Below are positions 1 to 8,684 of a stretch of 64,000 nucleotides of DNA, piece by piece. Source of the stretch: Chrysochromulina tobinii. Lineage: Eukaryota; Haptophyta; Prymnesiales; Chrysochromulinaceae. Under the pieces are notes generated by a model. That model searched no databases, had not been told where the DNA came from, and worked only from the letters and a program-made list of their open reading frames with translations. Each line of letters begins with the position of its first letter. The stretch's first letter is position 1. Where the stretch lies: the NCBI GenBank assembly GCA_001275005.1, contig JWZX01003317.1:1-64000 (forward strand), given 5' to 3'. The translations under genes and the position numbers were made by a program.

Positions 1-436
1 GGAATGACGACGCCATGGCGGGGTGTTGAGTGCGGAGGCACGTGCCGACGATGACGGCGTACGCACGGCAACGCACGGGGATGCGCATGTGGGGATGCGA
101 TTGCACGCACCTGCGCGCACGCACACGCACCTGGTTACACTGTTGTGAAACATTAACCGTCGGCAACGCCGGTGTGTATGTGTGTGCACCAATGGTGTGC
201 GGCGTAGGTGACCGGGCTCCGAGGTATAACTGACTGTTTCGTGTTTGAAGCGAAGGCACGGCAACGCAAGTCGCAACCGTGGGGAAGGCTGGAAGCCGTG
301 TCGAAAAGGCTGCCAGACCGCAATCCCACCTGTGGCGATGCATGCATGCTTTAACGTGACCTGATAAATATCCGCTTTCCTGATAATTTAAAGATCCGCT
401 TTCGTTTTGTCTGCACTGACGCGACCGAGAGAGAAC
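1..436. other. Intergenic region upstream of first gene
   Basis: No convincing gene is seen. Positions 30-170 are rich in CGCACG/GTGTGT alternations. Just upstream of the first gene, about 361-402 holds a near-perfect tandem of two roughly 20-bp units that both end ATCCGCTTTC, about 35-75 bp before the ATG. This AT-richer stretch is the likeliest promoter, but that is inference. Confidence 0.4.
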
Positions 437-1366
437 ATGATTGCCACGGCCCTTGGGCTCGCCTCGATGCCAGCCACGGTGGCGAGCATCGACTCACCGC
501 GGACGAGCCTCGATCTGTTGCAGCGCTGGCGCAGTCACCCGGGGCGTGAGCCCGAAATACGCCGCTCCGAGGAGTCGCGGCACTGGATCGACTCGTGTGA
601 CCCACATAAGTGCCCCCCGCCGCCTCCGCCGAAGTGGCGCTTGGCTCTGCCATCTTTAGAAGAGGCTTCCAACTCGCACAGACACACGGAGAAGGACCCC
701 ACCACTCGCACCATGGAGGCGTCCGAGCACATCTCGCGCTTTCTCGCCATCGCCGAGGACGTTGAGAAGACCCCTTATGGGGGCGCTGATCTCAGACTGC
801 AGCTGCAGCTTCAAGCCGCCTCAGCACGGTCCACGCGCACGTCAACATTGCCACAGCTCTCGCCACGCGATGCGGCGCGCATGCCCCTGCAGCTAGGCTT
901 CGAGCGCCGCGTCGTGGGCCACTCGCATGTTGCAAGCATGTCAAATGGCATGGCCGCTTGCGATATGCGAGTGCAGCTACCGGCGGATGGTCGCCCCTCG
1001 CCTCTGGGAGGCTTTCCTCAGAGGCTGACCACAATCGTCACAATGTCAGACGGTACACCTCGGCGGCGGCAATACCTGCTCGCTCGTGACGCCGAGCTGG
1101 TGAACGTGCACGAGCGTGGCAAGTGGAAGGATGAGTACGACGCCGTGACGCAGAGGCAGCGCCGGGTGGCAACCGAGAGGCGAGCCGAGGCCCAGGCGGC
1201 CGAGGAGGCAAGGGAGGCCGCGTGGCGCCTCGAGACCCTCGAGCGAAAGGCGAGGATCCGCGCGCAGGACGAGGCAAGGCGCCCATCCGGCCACTCTGGC
1301 CCCCTCGCCAGAGGCTCTGATCCTGACCTCATGCCCCGTGCAGCAGCCCACGCCGAAAGCAAATAG
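437..1366 (+). CDS. Hypothetical protein with charged C-terminal helix
   Basis: I do not recognise this 309-residue protein. The open frame extends upstream only to a TTG at 407, so the ATG at 437 (MIATALG) is the likely start. Visible parts are a Pro run (PPPPPP) near residue 60, a middle region with weak hydrophobic character, and a strongly charged Arg/Glu/Ala-rich stretch over roughly the last 80 residues that should be a long helix (for example RQRRVATERRAEAQAAEEAR). No signal peptide or membrane segment is visible. It converges on the next gene. Codon use is GC3-rich like its neighbours, which supports coding. It may be a cytoskeletal or coiled-coil protein, but no function is assigned. 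Confidence 0.55.
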   Translation: MIATALGLASMPATVASIDSPRTSLDLLQRWRSHPGREPEIRRSEESRHWIDSCDPHKCPPPPPPKWRLALPSLEEASNSHRHTEKDPTTRTMEASEHISRFLAIAEDVEKTPYGGADLRLQLQLQAASARSTRTSTLPQLSPRDAARMPLQLGFERRVVGHSHVASMSNGMAACDMRVQLPADGRPSPLGGFPQRLTTIVTMSDGTPRRRQYLLARDAELVNVHERGKWKDEYDAVTQRQRRVATERRAEAQAAEEAREAAWRLETLERKARIRAQDEARRPSGHSGPLARGSDPDLMPRAAAHAESK

Positions 1367-1749
1367 CAAAATATATTTGGGGTAAGTTCGTTGTATGTGG
1401 AGTGAGTGTCGAATACAGGTAAACACGGAAGTAGGTGACCGACCGGAACTTTGGGGTAACGACTGTGCTCCACGCCAGGACCCTGGCCGGCTCGGTCCGA
1501 CTTCCATAGCGCGATTCGCCTCCCGGCGCGCTCCGGGTCCGGCGTCGCGTGGCGAGACGTCGAGGACGCACCTTGGATACCAAATTCCTTAGTTACAGAA
1601 TAGTACCCGGATGGCGGACCGGTCATCTACCGACTAGTAGGTTGAGAGTCATACTCAACTAGGAGTGCTATGTTACCTAGGAGTGCGCCTCCCTAGAGGA
1701 GTGGCCCAATGTGGCCGTGCGTGTCGCGACGCAGATGCATGACGACCCG
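1367..1749. other. Convergent intergenic spacer
   Basis: This lies between two convergent stop codons. Positions 1570-1690 are AT-richer and contain short near-repeats of CTAGGAGTG (about 1658-1687). No gene is seen. It presumably holds the two 3' UTRs. Confidence 0.4.
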
Positions 1750-2991
1750 TCAGATCTCGTCCTTCTGCTCGGATGCCGCAACGCTCTTCGTCTCGGAGTC
1801 GTACGGCTCGCGCGCCCGTCGCAGCAGCACCTCGTCGTCCCACCACGCCACGTCGCGATGCATCCGCTCGTCGCCGAGGTGGTGCGCGAGGTTGCCCACA
1901 TGCCGCTTGGAATGGTCGCTGTTGCACCCGTCGATGATCTGCTGAAGGACCTCGGGCAGCTGCAGCTCAACCGGCTCGAGCCACTCCAACGTACGCAAGC
2001 CCCGGTACACGCCATTCACGCCCGGCCCGATGAGGATCGGCTCCCGGCCAGCGCCCAGCATCAAGATCGTCGACCTCTCGAGCTGGTCCCACGGTGGCAC
2101 CATGTCGTTGCGCGCCATGTCGATCTTGGCAAACATGAGCGTCGCGGGCCGGCGCGGCAGCGCCCACAGCAGCTCCGCCACACGCGCGACCATCTTCTCC
2201 AGCCTTGCGTTGCGCTCATCCACTTCGTCCCACCTCGGGCTCTTGGAAAAGTGGATGATCAGGTCCTTGTCGGTATGGTTGTTGAGGGTGCCGTTCAGCG
2301 TCGCGCCCACGGTCACGTAGACCGGTCCGTCGTTGATGGCCGGCGGGCGCATGCTGGTGAACTCGGTCTTGTTGATGTTCTTCTCGAGGCCGCGTCGACC
2401 GACGAGGTTCAGGTCGCTCGACGTGCACGCACGCGCGCCTCGCGCGCACAGCGCGGCGCGCAGCTCGGACGCGGGCCGGCGGGCCTTGTGCCACTTGGCG
2501 ATCGCGGCGACGAGCGTTTCGCTGTGCTCCTCGATGATGTGCGTGCACGAGCGCTTGAGCACCGGCGACGTCTCGACGACCATCTGGCTGCAGGCCCGCT
2601 CCAGCTGCTGCTCGGCCTTCTCGTCGACGTTGCCAAAGTGCGCGGCGCGGCGGTAGCGCTGGGATTTGGGCACGTCCTCGACCTTGGCCGTGAGCTTCTC
2701 GAGCTCGGGCAGCAGACTCTCGCTCAGCTCGTTGACCACGTGCAGGCACGCGCGGCAATAGTCGGCCGCATGGTGCCCGGCCGGCACGCGCGGCTTGCTG
2801 CCGCCCTTTGGGGCATTCGCCTGGAGTCCCTTCTCCTCCTCCTCCGGATCGGCGGGAGGGACGCTCGTCTCATAGGGAGCAACGCTGCGGAGCTGGAGCA
2901 GCAGGAGCAGGAGGAGGGCATGCCGACAGCCGCGTGCCGCGGCGCCATCCCTTGTGGTGATGCAAAGACAAAACGTGTGAACGTTATGCAC
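1750..2991 (-). CDS. ER-lumenal saposin-like + thioredoxin-like protein (KDEI tail)
   Basis: The predicted protein is up to 413 residues. It starts with a leucine-rich signal-peptide-like core (HALLLLLLLQL). A saposin-B-like region follows at about residues 78-187, with six cysteines spaced as three disulfides (YCRAC, then RACSQM and KRSC, then ALC and RAC). Residues about 215-360 resemble a thioredoxin fold of the PDI type (VYVTVGATLNGTL, IIHFSKSPRW, LMFAKIDMARND). The place of the redox CxxC reads SPRW, so it should be redox-inactive. The last four residues are KDEI, a plausible variant KDEL retention signal. A role in folding or binding in the ER is inferred. The 5' end is unresolved: the frame opens with GTG at 2991 and has no ATG before the saposin region. 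An upstream exon or a frameshift near the ATG at about 2952 is possible. A dispersed repeat lies directly upstream. Confidence 0.72.
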   Translation of the reverse strand: MHNVHTFCLCITTRDGAAARGCRHALLLLLLLQLRSVAPYETSVPPADPEEEEKGLQANAPKGGSKPRVPAGHHAADYCRACLHVVNELSESLLPELEKLTAKVEDVPKSQRYRRAAHFGNVDEKAEQQLERACSQMVVETSPVLKRSCTHIIEEHSETLVAAIAKWHKARRPASELRAALCARGARACTSSDLNLVGRRGLEKNINKTEFTSMRPPAINDGPVYVTVGATLNGTLNNHTDKDLIIHFSKSPRWDEVDERNARLEKMVARVAELLWALPRRPATLMFAKIDMARNDMVPPWDQLERSTILMLGAGREPILIGPGVNGVYRGLRTLEWLEPVELQLPEVLQQIIDGCNSDHSKRHVGNLAHHLGDERMHRDVAWWDDEVLLRRAREPYDSETKSVAASEQKDEI

Positions 2992-3001
2992 TTGTGCATC
3001 C

Positions 3002-3110
3002 GTGTGAACGTTAACACGACAGACGCGACAGCCGGTGCTACGGCACTGTTACTGCCCGCTCAGAATACACACACCTTACATGACCCCTATGAGACGCGGA
3101 GCATGCGCGC
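3002..3110 (+). repeat. Dispersed repeat A, copy 1
   Basis: This segment starts GTGTGAACGTTAACACGAC. It matches 29146-29270 closely over its length, sharing AGACGCGACA, CCGGTGCTACGG, GCCCGCTCAGAATACA and ACGGAGCATGCGC-like blocks. An inverted partial copy lies at 29665-29712. It ends in a (CG)n-like run followed by a GTGTCCCGGCTCCCCCGGTG block that also recurs near 29.5 kb. Non-coding; probably a non-autonomous mobile element or its debris. Confidence 0.75.
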
Positions 3111-3269
3111 GCGCGCGTGTCCCGGCTCCCCCGGTGTCGACAAATCGGTCGGAAGGGATGAGCTTGCAGCGGGGCTTGCAGCCGCCGGTCCGCTCTAACA
3201 CTCCCATAAAGTTCGCCCATTACAAGTATAATGTACCCGTGTGTCCCAGCTCCCCCAGTTGTCTTTTTA

Positions 3270-3323
3270 CAGTGGTTGCCAAAAGTCCTGACCCCCTGGT
3301 GGGGTGGGGTGGGGTGGGTCCGC
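3270..3323 (+). repeat. Left terminal inverted repeat with G-quadruplex motif
   Basis: It starts CAGTGGTTGCCAAAAGTCCT and ends in GGTGGGG-type runs (four G-runs of 3-4 separated by single T, about 3297-3318). It pairs with 4421-4474 with only a few mismatches. The G-runs fit a G-quadruplex consensus on the plus strand. Confidence 0.9.
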
Positions 3324-3362
3324 GAAATCGTCGTCGTGCGCTCCTCGTCTCGCTTTGCTCTC

Positions 3363-3685
3363 ATGTCTCTCTCTCTCCCCGACGACTCGCGCTGCAAGCG
3401 CGTCGCAGCGATCCGGTGGCTCGCTGTTTTCAAGCGCACGACCTTGGGGCTGACGGCCAGGGAGGTCACCTACAGTAACACTTGCACGTCTCAGCCTCGA
3501 GCCAGAAGCGCTGGTTGTCGACCTTCGAGAAGACCGGCGACGTCTTCCCGCCAAAGAGAGGAGTTCAAGGCCGCCCGAGGGCACTTAGCAAGGATGAGGA
3601 GTTCGATCTCGTGACGCGTGTACTCGACTCCCCGACGACAACACTCGGCAAACAACACGCCCTTATCTACCTCGGGCGAGAGTGA
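3363..3685 (+). pseudogene. Transposase N-terminal fragment, frameshifted
   Basis: The reading starts at the ATG at 3363 and gives a helix-turn-helix-like stretch (RVAAIRWLAVFKRTTLGLTA). The coding signal then moves to another frame near 3475-3482 and continues as KRWLSTFEKTGDV, GRPRALSKDEEFDLVTRVLD and a stop at 3683. The two halves together match the paired HTH N-terminus of Tc1/mariner and related transposases. At least one frameshift and the missing DDE catalytic domain make this a pseudogene. A very short intron instead of a frameshift is possible but less likely. Confidence 0.7.
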
Positions 3686-3859
3686 TTCTACCTCGACACG
3701 ATCATTAACCTTTATGCAGAAAAATATGCACTAACGTTACACCAACGGAAGAACAGTGTGATGCTCTCTGATAATCAGCCCGGTCGAGGTATCCCATGAG
3801 GCGACCCCGACATGTCGTGAGCCGCTTATGCGACGCTTTCTGCACTGTGTTGGAGCCAT

Positions 3860-4390
3860 TCAGTGTGTCCTGCGCCTCGTGTGCTGAGGGCATTGCTGCA
3901 GCCATGCATCCAATTCTGCGATGGGCTGCATCCCCAATCGTTGAGCCCACTGCACCAAGGATATGACATCGTGGGCTTCCATGCACCGCAGTGGCTCATT
4001 CTGGAGCACATCGCCTTTGAGGAGCGTGCAGTTGAACGGGCCTGCACAATCGGCGAAGACGGATCTACGCACGGGCGTAGAGCTAGAGGGGACCGTCGCC
4101 GGCAACACGGGCGCGTTGACGGGATCATAGAGCTTGAGGAAGTCGGGGAGCTCCAGCTTGATGCTCGCACGGTCGAGCTCCACGTCACGCCGCTTGGTCG
4201 TGATGTACATCACCACCAACTGTTTCACCTCCTACTGCAACGTCTCTGGCGGGTCTGGCTGATCATCGGGGTGGGTGTAGCGATCGGCGACGTTGCCCAA
4301 GGTCACCAGGTGACGGGCGCCGGGCGGGAAGAGCTCCGCGCATCGAGCCTTGCCCGGGGCAGTCGACGGCATGAGAGCGTCGGGGCGCGA
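3860..4390 (-). pseudogene. Antisense protein-like fragment inside the transposon
   Basis: The minus strand reads a protein-like sequence (GARHLVTLGNVADRYTHPDD) that is interrupted by one TAG at 4232-4234. It continues in the same frame (KQLVVMYITTKRRDVELDRA, then LELPDFLKLYDPVNAPVLPA) to a stop at 3860. The composition looks coding and unlike a transposase. It may be a captured host-gene fragment or the decayed remainder of the element's own second gene. No family is recognised. Confidence 0.35.
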
Positions 4391-4420
4391 GAGGCGCAGA
4401 GCGCGATCGGCCACTTCGGC

Positions 4421-4474
4421 CGACCCCACCCCACCCCACCCCACCCGGGGGGTCAGGACTTTTGACAACCACTG
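4421..4474 (-). repeat. Right terminal inverted repeat with G-quadruplex motif
   Basis: This is the reverse complement of the left end: it reads CAGTGGTTGTCAAAAGTCCT from 4474 inward, then (GGGGT)n on the minus strand. It is followed by TA at 4475-4476. Confidence 0.9.
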
Positions 4475-4476
4475 TA

Positions 4477-4755
4477 ACGCGACTCACGCGACTTCCGGAG
4501 TTCCGGTGCGTCACTACAGTGAGGGGAATCAGACATTTTAAGCGAGAACCGAGATCGGCACCCGCCGTCAGTCTCGTCGCTAACCCTACCGGTAAGTAAC
4601 CCGTATGTTACCGTACGGCATACCATACCTGTGTTACGGCACTGCATAAAGCCGATGCTCGCCGTCTCCCTCAGTCTCCCGGACCTCCCGGTTAATCCCG
4701 GCGGCTGGCCTCTCTCGTCCGACGACTCACTGACTCACTCGCTCGACTCACTGAC
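4477..4755. repeat. Spacer with simple repeat next to UGDH 3' end
   Basis: No gene is seen. About 4718-4760 is a tandem of ACTCACTG/ACTCGCTCG units that abuts the UGDH stop codon. One TACCGGTA palindrome lies at 4587-4594, and GTTACCGTACGGCATACC-type short repeats lie at 4600-4632. Confidence 0.5.
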
Positions 4756-6186
4756 TCACTTGGCGAGGGCGAGCGCGTGACCAACCGACCAGACGGTGAA
4801 GCCGATGGCTTGGCACTCGGAGATATCTATGATGTTGCGGCCGTCAAAGATGAAGGCGGGCTTCTGCATCGACTTGTAGATGCGCTTGTAGTCGAGCGCC
4901 TTAAACTCGTCCCACTCGGTAAGGATGCAGATGGCGTGCGCGCCCGAGCATGCAATGTACGGATCTGTCTCGATCTCGATCTTGTCGATGACCTCCTTGC
5001 CCAGGTCCGAGTAGATCTGCTCGCGCGCGACCTTGGGGTCGTAGATCGCGAGGTTGGCCTTCTCGGCGAAGAGCATCTTGCACACGTCAATGGCGGGCGT
5101 CTCACGCGTGTCGCCTGTGTCCTTCTTGAAGGCAAATCCGAGGATGGCGATCTTCTTGCCCGAGATGGTGTTGAACATGGACGAGACGATATTGGTGGCG
5201 AAGCGCTTCTTCTGCCAGTCGTTCATCGCGATCACCTGATGCCAGTATTCGGCCACCTCGGGCAGGCCGAACTGGCGGCACAGGTACACGAGGTTGAGGA
5301 TGTCCTTCTGGAAGCACGAGCCACCGAAGCCGACCGACGCCTTGAGGAACTTGGGTCCGATGCGGGTGTCGACGCCGATGGCGTGCGAGACCTCGGACAC
5401 GGAGGCACCGGTGGCCTCGCACAGCGCCGAGATCGAGTTGATCGACGAGATGCGCTGCGCTAGGAACGCGTTCGCCGTCAGCTTCGTGAGCTCCGCGGAC
5501 CACAGGTTGGTCGTGAGCACCTGCTCCGTCGGCACCCATCGGCGGTAGACGTCAGCGAGGTACTGGACGGCGGCGTGGCCCTGCGGCGTCACTGGCCCGC
5601 CTACGAGCACGCGGTCCGGCTTGAACAAGTCATCGATCGCCGTCCCCTCTGCGAGGAACTCGGGGTTCGAGAGCACCTGGAAGTCGGTGCCCTTGCAACT
5701 CGCCGCCATCACCGCCGCCATAGCGTCCGCGGTCTTGACGGGCACGGTCGACTTCTCGACGATGATCTTGGGCGATTTATCGGGGTTCGCGTTGCACACG
5801 GCTGCGATGCGGCGCGCCGCGAGCTCCCAGTACGTGAGGTCGGCTGCCTCGCCAGCACCGATGCCTGAGGTCTTGGTCGGAGTGGCGACGGAGACGAAGA
5901 TGATGGTGCACTCCTGAATGGCGGCGTCGATGTCCGTGGAGAAGAAGAGGTTGCGCCCTCGCGCCTCCTCGACGACCTCCTGCAGACCCGGCTCATAGAT
6001 GGGCAAGTTGCTGGAGTTCCATGCGGCGATGCGGCGCTCATTGAGGTCAGTCACGGTGACCTTAATGTCGGGGCACATCTTAGCCATGACGGCCATGGTC
6101 GGGCCACCGACATATCCGGCGCCGAGGCAGCAGATCTTGGGCGGGTAGGGGTACGCCTTAACGCTAGAAGTCGACGAGGACGCCAT
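4756..6186 (-). CDS. UGDH: UDP-glucose 6-dehydrogenase
   Basis: This cytosolic enzyme oxidises UDP-glucose to UDP-glucuronate with two NAD+, feeding cell-wall and extracellular polysaccharide synthesis. The 476-residue protein is close to animal and plant UGDH in length. The NAD-binding motif GAGYVGGPT is at residues 22-30. [14 protein letters not shown] and FVSVATPTK follow in the N-terminal domain. The catalytic cysteine lies in [18 protein letters not shown] at about residue 291. The C-terminal domain has [20 protein letters not shown] and the sugar-binding FDGRNI. The upstream open frame begins at GTG 6216; the ATG at 6186 ([10 protein letters not shown]) leaves the usual short N-terminus. 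It is head to head with the next gene across 142 bp. No odd residues were seen, and the identification is firm. Confidence 0.97.
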   Translation of the reverse strand: MASSSTSSVKAYPYPPKICCLGAGYVGGPTMAVMAKMCPDIKVTVTDLNERRIAAWNSSNLPIYEPGLQEVVEEARGRNLFFSTDIDAAIQECTIIFVSVATPTKTSGIGAGEAADLTYWELAARRIAAVCNANPDKSPKIIVEKSTVPVKTADAMAAVMAASCKGTDFQVLSNPEFLAEGTAIDDLFKPDRVLVGGPVTPQGHAAVQYLADVYRRWVPTEQVLTTNLWSAELTKLTANAFLAQRISSINSISALCEATGASVSEVSHAIGVDTRIGPKFLKASVGFGGSCFQKDILNLVYLCRQFGLPEVAEYWHQVIAMNDWQKKRFATNIVSSMFNTISGKKIAILGFAFKKDTGDTRETPAIDVCKMLFAEKANLAIYDPKVAREQIYSDLGKEVIDKIEIETDPYIACSGAHAICILTEWDEFKALDYKRIYKSMQKPAFIFDGRNIIDISECQAIGFTVWSVGHALALAK

Positions 6187-6328
6187 TTGTTGGGATCCGC
6201 CCGCCGAGGCCGCCACGTTTCGGCGCGCTTTTGCTCATAACGACATTTTTAATCCACGTCCCGAGCCGTTTGACCAGGAGGGAATGGTATAATTTTGAGA
6301 TTGAGGGATCGTCAGGCACTTGGACTGA
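6187..6328. promoter_or_regulatory. Probable bidirectional promoter
   Basis: Only 142 bp separate the start of UGDH (minus) and the next gene (plus). It is markedly AT-richer than the flanking genes and contains GTATAATTTTGA about 40 bp before the plus-strand ATG. Promoter function is inferred from the arrangement. Confidence 0.5.
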
Positions 6329-8269
6329 ATGGGCAAGCTATGGCTCCGCGGAAGTGCGGATAGGCCCTCGGAGCGGTGGTTTCGTCTGTCCACCAAGAAG
6401 CACAGCATGCGAACCAACACTTTGACGGTAGACGCTCCCGCGCACCGCTCCGCGCCCCTGCTGGCCCCCACGGTGGCTACGGCTTCACTGCCGATTGCAT
6501 CCTTTACCGCTGGCTCGCTCAAGTACCCGCGTGGCATTGTCATCCCGGAGGCCTTTGCCGAGTTGGCGCGCACGACGTCCTCAGTCAGCCTCCAGCCGTA
6601 CGGAAAGCGGCGGCCACCTTCGCAGCCGACCCGTCCTGCACCTAGCAGGAGCCAAGCTGCGTCTGCCCCAGCATTCGCAGTAGTGGTTGCTTCGGGTGGG
6701 GCGCTCGAGCGGGAAGCGAGCAGTAGCAAGCTGTGGGTGACAGCGCCACCGGCCAAGCAGAGCACTGAAGTACTTGAGCTTCGAAAGCGCAACGCAGCGC
6801 TTGAGGCGGAGCTTTCTTCATTGGCCTCGTCGCTTTCCGGGCGCGCGATGGCCGCGGTGGTCACAGACCGCGTCGAGCACATCTGCGAGAAGAATCAGCA
6901 GCTCCGCGCGCACGTCGCCAAACTCGAGCAGCATATCGCAGAGTTGCAAGCCGAGCTCGAGAAGAAGAAGCTCATCGAGACGATCACGCAGCGCCAGCTG
7001 CTTCACGAGCGGACGAGAGACGCAAACGATGGCATGTGCGGAAGCTCATTGCGCCCCGAGACGAGTCGTCACATCTTTGGCGACGGTGCGCCCAACACGG
7101 CTGGGATGGAGCTCCTGCAGGCGGCGCTTGAAGAGGCGCGCGCGGAGAACACCCGTCTCGCGTCTGAGATCAAGAGGCTGGCATTGGAATTCGGGCGCGT
7201 CACGCAAGCACACACGCGCGCCGAAGCACAGCTCCAGCAGCTCCGAAGGGAAGACGAAAAGCGCCTGCTCATCGAGGAGAACCAGCGGCTTGCCGCGGAG
7301 AACCAGCGGCTTTTGACATCGCATCAAAAGGCCGAGGCGACGCTCGCGATACTTCAGACGAACAGCGAAAAGATCAAGGAGAGGTGGGAAGGACGCCATG
7401 CCAATGCGCTTCGGCGCGTCAAGGAAGAGACGGAGCACAAGGTTGGTAGCAAGGTCGCGAAGCTCCGAAAGACAATTTCGGCCATGGAAATGGCCATGAA
7501 GGAGCAGGCGCGGCGCGTGGAGACGGACGCGCGCGTCACTGGGCGGGAGAAAGAGGAGGCCGAAGTGAAGGCCATGTCCAAAGCCTACGACAACACGCTT
7601 TTGGACCGGACTTTTGCCGTCAAGCTCAACGGCGAAGCCGCCAAGGAGGCCGTGTTAGCGCATGTGCACGCGAAGCGGGTGGCGTACCGTGGCGCGGCGG
7701 GCTACCTTACGCTTACGCTTAGCTGGGCGAGCACTTTCGACCTCAACCTGTGCTTCCGCTTCCCCGACTACCAAGTGATTTGGACGCGCAACACCAAAGC
7801 GCACGGCGGGCGCCTTGATGTTGCCTCGCAAGACTCAACGAAGCCGCTACAAAATATCTTCTTCACCGACCGACCGGCCGACGGCAATTACAAGGTCAAG
7901 ATCACATCGTACAGCGAGCCGAAGCAGACAGACTGTGCGAGTCCCGTGCCCTTTGACGTCGTGATCCAAGTTGGTGGGGCCGTGTACGTGTTGCACTCGC
8001 CGGAGTGGGCGCCGAAGCGTGTGAGCTCTTCACCCATCACGGGCTCCTTATCGATGGACGTGTGCGAGCTCACGCTGCATGCAGGCACGCACTGGTTGAC
8101 GCTCGACCCGGCGTTCGAGCAGGTGGGCGAAGTGAAGGGCAGCGCGGGTCTTTTGGAGCCGGTACGTGGCCACTTTGTGTCCAAGCCCCCTGGCGAACTA
8201 GAGTGGTCGACTGACCACCTGATGTTCGCTGGCTCCATGCCACGGCCGTGCTTATTTGACGACAGCTAA
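6329..8269 (+). CDS. Coiled-coil protein with C-terminal DUF2135-like beta domain
   Basis: The protein has 646 residues. The first about 145 residues are low-complexity. Residues about 147-420 are a strongly heptad-like coiled coil (LEQHIAELQAELEKKKLIE, IEENQRLAAENQRLLTS). From about 440 to 560 a globular domain reads LTLTLSWASTFDLNLCFRFP, then GGRLDVASQDSTKPLQNIFF, then GNYKVKITSYS. This is the layout of DUF2135/YfaP-type beta-sandwich domains, where an Asp-rich strand is followed by an N-I-F/Y-turn. In bacteria such domains are extracytoplasmic. Here no signal peptide is visible, so an intracellular scaffold is more likely. An alternative start is the ATG at 6407. Function unknown. Confidence 0.8.
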   Translation: MGKLWLRGSADRPSERWFRLSTKKHSMRTNTLTVDAPAHRSAPLLAPTVATASLPIASFTAGSLKYPRGIVIPEAFAELARTTSSVSLQPYGKRRPPSQPTRPAPSRSQAASAPAFAVVVASGGALEREASSSKLWVTAPPAKQSTEVLELRKRNAALEAELSSLASSLSGRAMAAVVTDRVEHICEKNQQLRAHVAKLEQHIAELQAELEKKKLIETITQRQLLHERTRDANDGMCGSSLRPETSRHIFGDGAPNTAGMELLQAALEEARAENTRLASEIKRLALEFGRVTQAHTRAEAQLQQLRREDEKRLLIEENQRLAAENQRLLTSHQKAEATLAILQTNSEKIKERWEGRHANALRRVKEETEHKVGSKVAKLRKTISAMEMAMKEQARRVETDARVTGREKEEAEVKAMSKAYDNTLLDRTFAVKLNGEAAKEAVLAHVHAKRVAYRGAAGYLTLTLSWASTFDLNLCFRFPDYQVIWTRNTKAHGGRLDVASQDSTKPLQNIFFTDRPADGNYKVKITSYSEPKQTDCASPVPFDVVIQVGGAVYVLHSPEWAPKRVSSSPITGSLSMDVCELTLHAGTHWLTLDPAFEQVGEVKGSAGLLEPVRGHFVSKPPGELEWSTDHLMFAGSMPRPCLFDDS

Positions 8270-8684
8270 GCCTTTGGACTCTTTAGCCATGGGCATGTAA
8301 GGGCAACGTCGTCCGCATCGTCAACACCGCGCCGATCGAATTCCCATGATGACCTCCGGGCGTTGTCCCGCACTCGAACAACACGGACATTTCCGCGGGC
8401 GACGTCGTCATCGGCGGCGACTGTGGCCGGTAATGTGCAGGCGGCGCGGCGGTCACCAGCAAAGCGATCGGATTGTGTCGCACACAGACATGAGCGTGGC
8501 GAGAGGCCGGAGTGTCCCGCCTTCTGTTGGCGACTTGCCGGGAACTCCCGCACCCGCGTGCCTGTGACTTATCGCGTAGCACCAGGTTCTATAGAAATGC
8601 GCTTTCCAGGGTGAAGGATGGGAGGCGCTCGCTTCTTGCTTCGACGACGAACGCGGCGGTGTGTTCGTTAATTTTTTTGAGTCC
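8270..8684. other. Spacer with possible decayed coding fragment
   Basis: No intact gene is seen. From 8302 one plus-strand frame reads GNVVRIVNTAPIEFP, two consecutive stops, then PPGVVPHSNNTDISAGDVVI and a stop near 8431. It looks protein-like and may be a gene relic, though chance in GC-rich DNA cannot be excluded. Confidence 0.3.

Larger units (their letters stand above)
3270..4474 (+). mobile_element. Tc1/mariner-type DNA transposon (degenerate)
   Basis: A 1205-bp element is bounded by inverted repeats of about 54 bp starting CAGTGGTTG(C/T)CAAAAGTC at the left end and mirrored at the right. It is flanked on both sides by TA (3268-3269 and 4475-4476), the target duplication typical of the Tc1/mariner superfamily. 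Inside are a frameshifted helix-turn-helix part of a transposase on the plus strand and an unrelated-looking open stretch on the minus strand. No complete DDE domain is visible, so this copy should be non-autonomous. The well-preserved ends suggest fairly recent movement or trans-mobilisation. Confidence 0.88.

Noticed and set aside
1711-3198. 495-codon plus-strand open frame opposite the saposin/thioredoxin gene
   Set aside because: It mirrors the codons of the minus-strand gene, which has recognisable domains. The plus reading has no family likeness and is a GC3 shadow.
4777-5463. 228-codon plus-strand frame opposite UGDH
   Set aside because: It lies fully inside UGDH, whose identity is certain; antisense shadow.
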